In this document: piece after piece, positions 15,446 to 24,678 of the stretch
Position numbering within the stretch: position 1 is the first letter of the stretch
Layout of the letters: every line of letters starts with the position of its first letter
NCBI GenBank assembly: GCA_031282385.1
Contig: JAITDV010000010.1
Location: 1 to 39,511, forward strand
From: Planctomycetaceae bacterium
GTDB lineage: Bacteria; Planctomycetota; Planctomycetia; Pirellulales; Thermoguttaceae
Direction: 5' to 3'
Length of the DNA stretch: 39,511 nucleotides
Notes under the pieces: model-generated
Told to the model about the DNA's origin: nothing
Database searches by the model: none
The model's input: only the letters and a program-made list of their open reading frames with translations
Made by a program: the position numbers and the translations under genes

Positions 15446-18109
15446 ATGGTAACAACTAAAAATAATAAAAATAACACTAACAATAATCGTAACGATAAAT
15501 CCGCACAACACCCGCACGCCAAACATCAGGATCGACATCCTGATTTGGTAGATTCTTTTCAATGGGGATTTGTTGAAGGGGCGGATAACGATACAGCCGA
15601 AAATCGAAATGAAGCCCGCACTCAAGGTAAAAGCCGAAAAAAATCTAAAATGAAAACAGTTGCGAAAAATACATCTGTCTCATCTGTTTCTTCGCCCGTT
15701 TCACTTGAGTCCGCCACAAAACAAATTAATACGCCCGCACCAAAAATTACAACATCTAAAACCAACAAAAATACAGAAAAAAACCGCCCAAAAAAGAAAA
15801 AAAACCGACAAATTATAAACACATCCGTAAATAACGTTACAGATATTGTAGAAGCAGATAAGTTAAATGCCGTTGGCGGAACTGCCGGTAAAGTTGTAAC
15901 AGATTCATCTTTTGTTACGTCGGCTAAAAATCCTGTTGCCAATCAAAACCAAACCGCAAACAATCCCAAATCCAAAGCCATCCCAAAAAGTCCGCGCCGT
16001 AAAATAACCGCCGCACAAAATAATTCGACCCCAAATATAAACAAAACAAAAGAACATGATACGAATTTGCTTTTTGAACCGTTTGACGACGAGAACGATT
16101 TGAATTTGCCAAGTTACGGACGGACGTATAAAGATAAAAAATTGCAACTTGATCAAGAAACAAAACACCCAGAATCACAAAATATCGTAAAAGAAAAACG
16201 ACAACACCCACACTATCAATCCCCAACACCAACACCAATTCCGTCTTCAATTCCTACACCGTCGCCGTCAATTCCGCACGCAACCGCTAAACCCGTAACT
16301 CCAAACTCCGTAACCGTAACCCCAACGCCGCCACAATCAAATTTCACCAAACCGGCGTCTTATCCGCAGCCGCCAATAACTTCTAATTCTGTTGCGCAAA
16401 ATATTGTTTCTGCTTCAGCTTCAGCTTCTGATTTTCGTAACGTTAATTTGGATTCGAATAAATCCGGTCATATACAGTCATCACTTGAAACACCTATATC
16501 TAAGCCCAAAAAGGAACAGATGGTTTGGGATCCGGATAAACGGGAATACGTTCCGCTCAAAGTTTTCGATCAAAGTTTACCTGCATCATTGCCCGAACCG
16601 CCGACTCAATCTCACACAAAACCACAACACCAAACAACCACTCCCAAACAACCTCAAACTAAATCCGATCAAAACACAAACACAACCGTAACTCAATCCA
16701 ATTTGATAAAAAATAATCAACCAATTGTGAATAATAAAATTGTTACGGAAAATAGCACGACACCGAAATTAAGTACAATCACAAATACAGAAAATCGATT
16801 ACACAGCAACGTCCCACAACGCGGCAATATACCGCGTCCAGTTGCGTCAACATGTCCCGATCCTGCGGATATTGAAGCAGATGCTCGTGGTTTTGCTAGT
16901 CTTGGTTTATCTGATGTTATGTTGGAAGCGTTGCGGATACTGCGTTATATTGAACCGACACCGATTCAAGCTGGAGTTTTTGACCGTGTTAAAACCGGCA
17001 AAGACATCATGGGTCAAGCACAAACCGGCACCGGTAAAACTGCCGCGTTTTCAATTCCAATCATCGAAGGAATCGAAGAATGTCCTCCTGGAGATGAACC
17101 GGTTGCGTTGATTCTTGTTCCGACGCGCGAGTTGGCAGTGCAAGTTCGAGACGAAATTCTCCGACTTTCCTACGGACGCGATATTCGGATCGCGGCATGT
17201 TACGGCGGCAAACCAATAGTTAAACAAATCGCCAAATTGAACGACGGAATTGATGTTGTTGTAGGTACGCCCGGTCGTGTACTTGACCTAATGAACCGCC
17301 GAACATTAATTACGGACTCACTCAAGTGGGTTGTACTCGATGAAGCAGACAGAATGCTTGATATTGGATTCCGACCCGATATAGAAAAGATATTAAAAAA
17401 ATCACCGTCAACCCGACAAACCCTACTTTTCAGCGCAACATTGCCGCCGCCCGTCGTCAAACTCGCAGAACGTTATATGCGCGAACCGGAAGTTCTGGAC
17501 TTCTCAAATAAACATGTTTCAGTTGATACAATTGAACAATTTTATGTTACAGTTGATCGCGAACGTAAATTTGATGCGCTTGTTTATCTATTGAATGAAG
17601 AACGTCCGAATCAAGCAATAATATTCACACGAACAAAACGCGGCGCAGACAGATTAGCAAGATTATTGTCAAAACAAATTCCAAGCCTATCAGCAATTCA
17701 CGGCGACCTCCAACAATCCGAACGCGATAAAATAATGAGTAAATTTCGTGCAGGCGAGTTGCGATACCTAGTTGCAACTGATGTTGTTGGACGCGGAATT
17801 GATGTATCAGGTATTTCACATATTATTAACTATGATATTCCGCATTTTTGCGACGATTACGTTCATCGCGTCGGTAGAACCGGACGAATGGGACGCGAAG
17901 GTGTTGCATACACATTCGTGACGGCAGAAGAAGGAAATGAATTGACAAGAATTGAAATGCGAATTGACAAACTACTAAAACGCGCAGACTTGAAAGGTTT
18001 TGAATCCTTCTCAAAACCCGTACAAGATACAAACAATAATGATAGTCAATCAATTAACCATAAACCAGTTTTCGGAAAACCAATCAGAAAAATAAGACGC
18101 GCATTGTGA
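15446..18109 (+). CDS. DEAD-box ATP-dependent RNA helicase with long disordered N-terminus
   Basis: An 887-residue protein. Residues about 480-860 are a complete DEAD-box core: Q motif region (GFASLGLSDVM ... YIEPTPIQ, 482-508), Walker A AQTGTGKT (525-532), PTREL (559-563), TPGR (608-611), DEAD (632-635), SAT (663-665), RGID (783-786) and HRVGRTGR (807-814). It would unwind RNA duplexes using ATP, in ribosome assembly or mRNA turnover (RhlE/CsdA-like). The first 470 residues are low complexity: Asn/Lys/Thr-rich, then Pro/Thr/Ser/Gln-rich, with basic clusters and no predicted fold. Bacterial DEAD-box proteins usually have a short N-terminus and put extensions at the C-terminus, so this layout is unusual. 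The tail is a short basic segment (KPIRKIRRAL). The ATG at 15446 is the first in frame. It lacks a clear Shine-Dalgarno site. Confidence 0.95.
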   Translation: MVTTKNNKNNTNNNRNDKSAQHPHAKHQDRHPDLVDSFQWGFVEGADNDTAENRNEARTQGKSRKKSKMKTVAKNTSVSSVSSPVSLESATKQINTPAPKITTSKTNKNTEKNRPKKKKNRQIINTSVNNVTDIVEADKLNAVGGTAGKVVTDSSFVTSAKNPVANQNQTANNPKSKAIPKSPRRKITAAQNNSTPNINKTKEHDTNLLFEPFDDENDLNLPSYGRTYKDKKLQLDQETKHPESQNIVKEKRQHPHYQSPTPTPIPSSIPTPSPSIPHATAKPVTPNSVTVTPTPPQSNFTKPASYPQPPITSNSVAQNIVSASASASDFRNVNLDSNKSGHIQSSLETPISKPKKEQMVWDPDKREYVPLKVFDQSLPASLPEPPTQSHTKPQHQTTTPKQPQTKSDQNTNTTVTQSNLIKNNQPIVNNKIVTENSTTPKLSTITNTENRLHSNVPQRGNIPRPVASTCPDPADIEADARGFASLGLSDVMLEALRILRYIEPTPIQAGVFDRVKTGKDIMGQAQTGTGKTAAFSIPIIEGIEECPPGDEPVALILVPTRELAVQVRDEILRLSYGRDIRIAACYGGKPIVKQIAKLNDGIDVVVGTPGRVLDLMNRRTLITDSLKWVVLDEADRMLDIGFRPDIEKILKKSPSTRQTLLFSATLPPPVVKLAERYMREPEVLDFSNKHVSVDTIEQFYVTVDRERKFDALVYLLNEERPNQAIIFTRTKRGADRLARLLSKQIPSLSAIHGDLQQSERDKIMSKFRAGELRYLVATDVVGRGIDVSGISHIINYDIPHFCDDYVHRVGRTGRMGREGVAYTFVTAEEGNELTRIEMRIDKLLKRADLKGFESFSKPVQDTNNNDSQSINHKPVFGKPIRKIRRAL

Positions 18110-18128
18110 ATGTATTAAACTACCTTAC

Positions 18129-18143
18129 AATGCTCGTACTATA
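18129..18143 (+). repeat. Solo R1 end fragment
   Basis: AATGCTCGTACTATA matches the first 15 bases of R1. The flank ACTACCTTAC before it matches the flank of the full R1 at 15267. It is the only repeat trace between the helicase and the next gene (no other feature seen in 18110-18288). Confidence 0.5.
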
Positions 18144-18288
18144 CTGTTGTTTTTTTTCGATTTAATTCACGTTTGGGACAACGTTACTCTGTGGAACCTT
18201 TCCATGAATAACCTCCAATTTCAACCGGAAACAAATTAAACATAAAGAGTATAATCACCAATTTAACTTACAAACAATTCAAAAAAAT

Positions 18289-19446
18289 ATGGAAGACTAT
18301 CAACGTTACGGCACTGACTTAGAATCAACCGCTCGATTTGGTTTTGACGAAATTGTGCAAAATTCGCAACGAATTAACCGAATATTTTTCTTGCCGATAA
18401 TACTTGTGAGCGGTCTGACAACAACGGCATTGGCTGTTCTTGCAGTTTTTCTGATCAACTTCTACACAGGACATAATCTTTTTGCATTTTTAATCAGTTT
18501 TGTTATACCGGTTGGTGCAATTGGTTGCGGCATAGTTGCGGGAATCGGTTATGCGGTTTCTTCACGAATACTTCAATTTTTTCCAAACAACAAATTTATA
18601 GTGTTTATATGTATTCTTCAAGTTTTCGTTTTTATTGCCTCCCGCTATTCGGAGTACACAATAGAACGAAAGATGATGTTGAACGTAATCGATAAAATGG
18701 CAAATGACAGTATAATTAAAGGCGAAAAAAAAGTAACTATTACAAATGCTGCTGGAGAAAAAGTTGAAATAGATACCGATAAATTTATAAAACACGCCAA
18801 AGAAACAATTCCTTCGTTTATTACTTTTTATCGGAATCTAGTTGAGGAAACAGAATGGTCGTCCATCAAAAAACAAGAAAAAGACGCATCTTTCAAGTTG
18901 GGAAAATGGGGTTGGCTAATTGAAATTTTAACTGCGTTGGCTTTTGCAATTTGTTCTAATGTTCCGTTATTTATGCTAGCTTCAACTGCATATTGTAAAC
19001 AATGCAGCAGATTCATGCGGAAACAAATTGATTTCAAATTTCCAGCCCGCGCTCCAATTCAAAAAATTAAAAAAAATGACGCCGAAGCAGCAGAAGCATT
19101 CTCAGAGGAAGATGAAAAACGACTCGTATACGCAACACTACAAATCAGCGAAATTGAAGATTTCCTGCGATCAAATATTCCAATAAAACGTGAAGAACTT
19201 GCAAATTTTTTATCAGATAAACAAAACAAAATCAAAACCGAAACCGCTAACATCAAAGGGCAAATTCCAAATGCAGTGCAAATTATTTATTCAGAATGCC
19301 CAGATTGCGACAATTTCTTGTTACTTGTAAAAATGGAGTTTGATCCTAATACGGCTAATGCCTTGCCTCCTGCTGAATTTTTACGGTTCTACAACGGAAT
19401 ATTCGTAACAGAATTTACTAAAAACACAAATAAAACTGACATGTAA
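18289..19446 (+). CDS. Multi-pass membrane protein with two CxxC pairs, unknown function
   Basis: A 385-residue protein that I do not recognise. Predicted membrane helices lie at about 32-57, 63-92 and 101-118, and a fourth at 208-231. Between the third and fourth is a 90-residue polar segment. Just after the fourth is CKQC (C236, C239), and near the C-terminus is CPDC (C337, C340). The two pairs could together form one zinc-ribbon site even though a charged Glu/Ala/Lys-rich helix separates them. Planctomycete genomes hold many such orphan proteins. The start is the ATG at 18289 after an A-rich leader without a Shine-Dalgarno site. It is followed by a 307-bp gap to the TPR/SEC-C gene. Confidence 0.7.
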   Translation: MEDYQRYGTDLESTARFGFDEIVQNSQRINRIFFLPIILVSGLTTTALAVLAVFLINFYTGHNLFAFLISFVIPVGAIGCGIVAGIGYAVSSRILQFFPNNKFIVFICILQVFVFIASRYSEYTIERKMMLNVIDKMANDSIIKGEKKVTITNAAGEKVEIDTDKFIKHAKETIPSFITFYRNLVEETEWSSIKKQEKDASFKLGKWGWLIEILTALAFAICSNVPLFMLASTAYCKQCSRFMRKQIDFKFPARAPIQKIKKNDAEAAEAFSEEDEKRLVYATLQISEIEDFLRSNIPIKREELANFLSDKQNKIKTETANIKGQIPNAVQIIYSECPDCDNFLLLVKMEFDPNTANALPPAEFLRFYNGIFVTEFTKNTNKTDM

Positions 19447-19753
19447 AATACGATCATTGTAAGAGTTTTTTACAAAAAAGATAACTTCTATATTGCTCGT
19501 AAAATATATGCTCTTTAGTCGCGTAAATTATATTTGTGCATAACGAAAATTTTGGGTAGGACTTGAACAGAATTATTGAGATGATAAAATTCCGAACCTG
19601 TGTTTTGACAATATATTCACCAAACTTGCAATTTCGTTTTTTTAGGCTAACGGCAATTTTTTTCACGTCTCCAACGTCCATTTGTCTTTCATGTTCGTCA
19701 AAAAAAGGAGACCAAACTTAAAAAATTATACAAGATTTTAATTAGATCAAATT
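19447..19753. other. Intergenic region (307 bp)
   Basis: AT-rich. I see no R1, R2 or R3 copy and no convincing gene. The only promising signal is AAAAAAGGAGACC at about 19700-19712, a strong Shine-Dalgarno-like string, but it lies about 40 bases before the next ATG. Confidence 0.4.
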
Positions 19754-22594
19754 ATGAGTATTTTTGATGTTGATACGATGCGGGAAGTTTTGCTTGCACC
19801 TTTGCTCAAGAACCTTGATAAATTTGAACGCGAAGTTCATGAATTGCGGGCAAGCATAAAAAAAGGATTCGTAAACAAACGCTGCGAATTACTGGACAAA
19901 CTCTGCGACATCCTATTTCTAAAATCTAACATTCAACAATTTGACGAAGCAAAAGAAATAATAGCCGAAATAGTTGAAATTGGTAAATCTCTTGCCGCTG
20001 ACGGCAGCACTGAAGATTTAGAAATGTGCGGAATTAAAATAGGTAAAAACATCAGTATGGCCTGGCTGTTCCCCATTATGACCAATGTCGATTACGATAA
20101 AATAGAAGAAATGTTCGACCTCTACGATCAATGGATGAAATTATTGCCTGAAAACGAAATTAATAAAACAGACAACGACTTGATCTACGATAATTACCGT
20201 TTCTCCGACTACTTGCTAAAAAAAGGCAAAAAAGAGCAAGCTCTTAAATTGACAATTGAAACTCTCAACACATTTGAAACAAAATATTATCCGACATCAA
20301 CCAAAGTAGCAGATTGGCAACCTCTCACAGTCGGTTATAACACACTTGCCAAAATATATGAAGAACTCGGCGACAATGAAAACGCATTGCAGAACTATTT
20401 GAAATACGACGAAATCGCGGATAAAGTACACGACATGATGGTATGGAACAAGACCGATAATACAGTACAAATTGAAGACATTAACAAAAACGTTGAAGAA
20501 ATTAATAAAATCTTTAAAGGTGTAATAATCATCAATGCAAGTTCCGATCTAAGTGGTTTTTCATTAAACGACGTCGATTTCGATGAAGAACGTAACACGG
20601 TAATGTTACGACTCGGAGATATTTACGCCCAAAAATCCAACATTGATGAAGCATTGAAATATTACAATAAAGCGGCACGCACGGCAAAATTAGCAATTGA
20701 TAACGCCGTCTCATCCTCCCACGAATCAGTACCGGAAATACAATTCTCAAAGATTTATATTGCAATCAGAAAAATACGGTTGTACATGAAAATCAACGAT
20801 TGGGAAAACGCACGAAAACAAATTCAAAACGCTGCCAAAGAATTTAATTTCAAATCACAAAAACACGACTCATTAGGTTACACCGAAAAAGAAGTAATGG
20901 ATTCGTTGTATGACGAAATTAAAAATCTGCAACAAGAACTCGAAAAAATAACAAATAACAAAACAAATATTTTCTTTGAAAAAGAAAATGTATTTGGAAA
21001 AAAACAATCCGGTGCCGAAGATAGATTCGGGATTTTCAGCGGCAATATTAAATGGAATGAATTGCGGCTAACACTTGGCGAAAAGCATAATGAAGCTTGC
21101 AAGTTACTTGGACGCGGTCACTTTGAATTGAGTCGCGGACGTTTTAAGTCGGCAATTGTTTATTTATTACAAGCGCGAAATGTCTTGGATTCATTGTTTA
21201 TCAGTTTGGAGTTGGTTTCTTCTCGTGCAAATGTTGCTATGATTTATTCCATGCTTGGTCGGGCGTATCTGAAATTGCACGATTTTGCGAAGGCGGAAAA
21301 ATGGTCAAATAAAGCAGTAGAAGAAGTAGATTCCATTATCAAGAAAACCAACGAACTTGCAAATAAATCTCACAGAGATGCACGTGAACAATTCGAATAT
21401 AAATTGCTTATGCCAGTTGACTGCGGAACGACATTGTTGCTAACCTTGGAAACTGCTGCAAGTTTGTACATTTCGACAAATCGCTTTGATAATGCAATTA
21501 AAACGCTTACAAGATTACACGAAGTCAGTAAAGAATGGCATCAGAAACAACAATCCAGCAATACCAAACGAACAGCTAAAGAGTTACGAAGTCGTTACAA
21601 TTGGTGCGTAACAGCTATGACCACAATAGACGTTATTCGCGGAATAGAGGAATGTTGTTGTCATCTCGGTCGGTTTGATGAAGCAATTAAATGGGTAACT
21701 ACTGAGGTAAATGAATATTATGAGTTGTGTTATTTTTTGTCCGCAAACGATAATAAAATCTCCACAACATTCCGCAGCATGGCGGATTTTTCAACCGCGG
21801 CATTGCTCGTATGCACCAAACAATTCGGTCAAGCAGACGCAATGATACAAAAAATCGCACAACGATTTGTAAAAAACAAAATCGAAGACAAAATTGAGTC
21901 TGCATTGGACAGAGTGGAGTTATTTGTTGCCTTGCGGCGTTGCATGTTAATGTCGGAAATTGAATTTTCGGAAGAGCGCAACAAACTGATCGAAGCACGA
22001 AAGCTTATGCTGCATCAACGCGGCAAGGCAATTGAATTGTTCAATGAAGTTCTTGGCAAATTAGAAGAGAAACGCAAAAAAGCAGAAAATTCACACAACG
22101 TAATACGTAAACAATGGGACTTGTTAATCAAATATACACGTACAGCATTGAATTGGAGTAACGGCAACACAAAAGATTGGGATGCGTTATTGACCAAAAG
22201 AGAAAAAATGACCAACCGTTTGTCGTTGCTGGAATCTGATGATAAAGAATTTGATTTGGAGTTGGTTTTGTCAAGGCAATACGACGGCAATATCGAATTT
22301 GACAAAGTAGCAGAATGGGAACCGGACAATATTGATGATGAAATTGCAAAACATGATCTTGATTTTGAAGGACCGTTTGATAATCCGGTTGCGCCTGAAT
22401 ACGACATTCTAAAAGAAGGCACAAGTGCAGAAAGACACGAAGCGATAGAATCATTCCGTAAAATAATGACTTCACAAGATATTAGAGAGGGAGTAGAGAG
22501 ATTGCAAAATAAACATACAGTTGGGCGCAATGATCCTTGTCCGTGCGGCAGCGGAAAAAAATATAAAAAATGCTGTATGAACAAAGACACATAA
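19754..22594 (+). CDS. TPR protein with C-terminal SEC-C zinc motif
   Basis: A 946-residue cytoplasmic protein with no signal or membrane helix. TPR-like helical repeats run through most of it, for example TVMLRLGDIYAQKSNIDEAL and VAMIYSMLGRAYLKLHDFAK. The C-terminus ends in a textbook SEC-C motif at about 924-943: GRNDPCPCGSGKKYKKCC. This C-x-C-x8-C-C site binds one zinc and is best known from the tail of SecA, where it contacts SecB and ribosomes. Stand-alone SEC-C proteins are common and mostly uncharacterised. An N-terminal repeat region with a SEC-C tail suggests a chaperone- or ribosome-associated adaptor, by inference only. R1 begins at 22594, so the stop codon touches the repeat. Confidence 0.88.
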   Translation: MSIFDVDTMREVLLAPLLKNLDKFEREVHELRASIKKGFVNKRCELLDKLCDILFLKSNIQQFDEAKEIIAEIVEIGKSLAADGSTEDLEMCGIKIGKNISMAWLFPIMTNVDYDKIEEMFDLYDQWMKLLPENEINKTDNDLIYDNYRFSDYLLKKGKKEQALKLTIETLNTFETKYYPTSTKVADWQPLTVGYNTLAKIYEELGDNENALQNYLKYDEIADKVHDMMVWNKTDNTVQIEDINKNVEEINKIFKGVIIINASSDLSGFSLNDVDFDEERNTVMLRLGDIYAQKSNIDEALKYYNKAARTAKLAIDNAVSSSHESVPEIQFSKIYIAIRKIRLYMKINDWENARKQIQNAAKEFNFKSQKHDSLGYTEKEVMDSLYDEIKNLQQELEKITNNKTNIFFEKENVFGKKQSGAEDRFGIFSGNIKWNELRLTLGEKHNEACKLLGRGHFELSRGRFKSAIVYLLQARNVLDSLFISLELVSSRANVAMIYSMLGRAYLKLHDFAKAEKWSNKAVEEVDSIIKKTNELANKSHRDAREQFEYKLLMPVDCGTTLLLTLETAASLYISTNRFDNAIKTLTRLHEVSKEWHQKQQSSNTKRTAKELRSRYNWCVTAMTTIDVIRGIEECCCHLGRFDEAIKWVTTEVNEYYELCYFLSANDNKISTTFRSMADFSTAALLVCTKQFGQADAMIQKIAQRFVKNKIEDKIESALDRVELFVALRRCMLMSEIEFSEERNKLIEARKLMLHQRGKAIELFNEVLGKLEEKRKKAENSHNVIRKQWDLLIKYTRTALNWSNGNTKDWDALLTKREKMTNRLSLLESDDKEFDLELVLSRQYDGNIEFDKVAEWEPDNIDDEIAKHDLDFEGPFDNPVAPEYDILKEGTSAERHEAIESFRKIMTSQDIREGVERLQNKHTVGRNDPCPCGSGKKYKKCCMNKDT

Positions 22595-22690
22595 ACTGTT
22601 CATACTTGAATTTTCCTTTACCTCCGCCTGCTTACCTATCGGCAAGCAGGCTTTTATGTTATTGAGTTACACAAATTATTTAATTCGAGA
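22594..22690 (-). repeat. R1 element, nearly full length
   Basis: ACTGTTCATACTTGAATTTT at the outer end; core GCCTGCTTACCTATCGGCAA GCAGGC gives a perfect 8-bp stem. The far end (ACACAAATTATTTAATTCGA) is diverged. It overlaps the last base of the SEC-C gene stop codon and lies 133 bases before the GTPase ATG. Confidence 0.88.
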
Positions 22691-22823
22691 TTTTTTCATG
22701 TCAATTCATGGACAAAATGAGTTTTTAGAAGTTCCCTTAATTTAAGATCAGTGTATTGTTTTTGTGTTGCCGAAAGTTAAGGTGTGTTTGTTAAATGTTG
22801 TCTGTAGAACATGAACGGGAAAT

Positions 22824-24665
22824 ATGATGGAATCTTTACAATTGACGCAATGGTATCGCCAAGAAACGATCAGTGATCGTTTGCGTAGATGGTCTGAATC
22901 TGCACCGAAATGGGAAGCGGCTGATAATTGCAGCGCGATAGTCAAACGGTTTCTGCAACGTACAAATTCACTTGAGCGGCGTTTGGGAATGCCTCTTATT
23001 GTTGCGATGCTTGGCGGTACTGGAACGGGCAAGAGTTCTTTAATAAATGCGTTACTTGGCGAGCGGGTTGTTTTAGATGGTAAGACACGTCCTACAACTA
23101 TAGAACCTGTTCTTATTGTTCATAGTTCAATTGAGCCTGCGAGTTGGCGGCATAGCGGAATTGATGAAGCGGGATTGAATAAATGTAACGATAATTGCGG
23201 CATTCTTGATTTGTCTGGAATCAAGATAGAGAGACGTGATAATCCTATGTTGGAGATGTTGGCGATTATTGATTGTCCTGATCCTGACACGACAGAGAAT
23301 GCGGAGTTGCGGGAAAGTAATCTTGCGCGTTTACGTTCTGTTTTACCGATATGTGATCTGCTTATTGTTACGGCAACACAACAGAAATATCGCAGTCGTA
23401 GAGTATTGGACGAACTTTCTACGGCAGCTTCGGGAGCGCGTCTTATATTTGTGCAAACTCATGCGGACAATGACAGGGATATACGTGATGATTGGCGCAA
23501 TGTCCTTGAAAGTGATTATGACACTGGTCGGATATTTTTTATTGATTCGGCGTCGGCGTTTAAGTTGCAGCAGGAAAACGGGCGTTTGCCGAAGGAGTTT
23601 GAAGAGTTTCGTCAACTTCTTACGGTTGGTTTGAATGAGGAAGCGGCGTTACGAATCAGGCGTGCGAATTATTTTAGTTTGGCGGAATCGGTAGTTTCTG
23701 ATTGTTGTGATGAGATTGCGAATCAATGGAATGCGGTGAACAGGTTGCGGGAACGGATTTCGGAAGAGCGCCGTCGATTGGGGGAGCGTCTGGCGGAACG
23801 AATGCGAGAAGAGCTTATTCGGGACAGGCGTTTATGGGAGTCGCGTTTAGTTGGTAGGGTTGCGTCTCAATGGGGGTATAGTCCGTTTTCGTTGGTGTTA
23901 CGAATTTATCAAGGGTTGGGTTGGTTTTTTTCAGGCGCGTTGCTTTTTCGTGCAAGGTCTCCTATTCAACTTGCAATTTGGGGAACGTACACTGGAATAA
24001 GGTCAATTAATAATTGGTCAAAAAAGCGTAAGTCAAAGAAGCCTGTTGGTAATATTGTTTGGAATCAATGGGATGAACATCGTTTACGGGAAGCGGCGTT
24101 GATTTTGGCGGGTTTTGCCAATGATGCGTGTGTACCGACGGAGCATTATGATCCGAATTATGTTAAGGCGGAAGCGCGTGAGGCGGGTAATGCTTATATT
24201 GTGGATATTTCGCGGGAGTTGGAGGGGATTTGTGACAGGTTGGCAAGAAAAAATAACAAATGGCATCGGCGTTTATTTTATGAAATTCTGCTGGCGGGAA
24301 TGTTTTTATTTATATTGATGAGGCCAGCAAAAAATTTCTTTTATGATACGCTTGCCGATCCGCAAGTTAAAATGTTGGGAATGGATTTTTATTTTGTTTC
24401 ATGCTTTTGGATGTTTGTGTGGTGTTCAATTTTGTTGGGTTTATTTATGTTTCGGATAAGGTCTGGTCTTGAGAAAGAAATCAAAGAGGCGTCGAACAGT
24501 TGGCAACGTCTTGACGCGCTGGAATTATTTTTTGCAACAATCGAAAATGAAACCAATCAAATTATAAATTATAAAAACGAACTCGACACAATACGCCAAC
24601 GAATAACAACAATAAACCAGCAAGCTGATAAGTTAGACAAACGAATTGGTAGAAAAAAATTATAA
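22824..24665 (+). CDS. Membrane-associated GTPase
   Basis: A 613-residue protein. The G domain is at about 56-260: G1 GGTGTGKSS (64-72), G2-like TRPTT (88-92), G3-like IIDCPDPDT (148-156, with the usual D-x-x-G replaced by D-C-P-D), and G4-like THAD (212-215, in place of N/TKxD). An Arg/Glu-rich coiled-coil segment follows (about 295-345: RLRERISEERRRLGERLAER). Hydrophobic segments are at about 365-380, 487-502 and 525-552, and another charged helix closes the protein. The layout (GTPase, coiled coil, paired membrane helices) resembles the dynamin-like/YfjP class of membrane-remodelling or membrane-tethered GTPases. ATG 22824 is followed at once by a second ATG (22827), so the true start may be one codon later. 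The next gene follows after 13 bases. Confidence 0.85.
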   Translation: MMESLQLTQWYRQETISDRLRRWSESAPKWEAADNCSAIVKRFLQRTNSLERRLGMPLIVAMLGGTGTGKSSLINALLGERVVLDGKTRPTTIEPVLIVHSSIEPASWRHSGIDEAGLNKCNDNCGILDLSGIKIERRDNPMLEMLAIIDCPDPDTTENAELRESNLARLRSVLPICDLLIVTATQQKYRSRRVLDELSTAASGARLIFVQTHADNDRDIRDDWRNVLESDYDTGRIFFIDSASAFKLQQENGRLPKEFEEFRQLLTVGLNEEAALRIRRANYFSLAESVVSDCCDEIANQWNAVNRLRERISEERRRLGERLAERMREELIRDRRLWESRLVGRVASQWGYSPFSLVLRIYQGLGWFFSGALLFRARSPIQLAIWGTYTGIRSINNWSKKRKSKKPVGNIVWNQWDEHRLREAALILAGFANDACVPTEHYDPNYVKAEAREAGNAYIVDISRELEGICDRLARKNNKWHRRLFYEILLAGMFLFILMRPAKNFFYDTLADPQVKMLGMDFYFVSCFWMFVWCSILLGLFMFRIRSGLEKEIKEASNSWQRLDALELFFATIENETNQIINYKNELDTIRQRITTINQQADKLDKRIGRKKL

Positions 24666-24678
24666 TGGCGTTGGTATT

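Noticed and set aside
22015-22590. 191-codon minus-strand frame opposite the SEC-C gene
   Set aside because: It overlaps the SEC-C coding region completely, is Ser/Leu-rich as expected of an antisense shadow, and lacks any motif.
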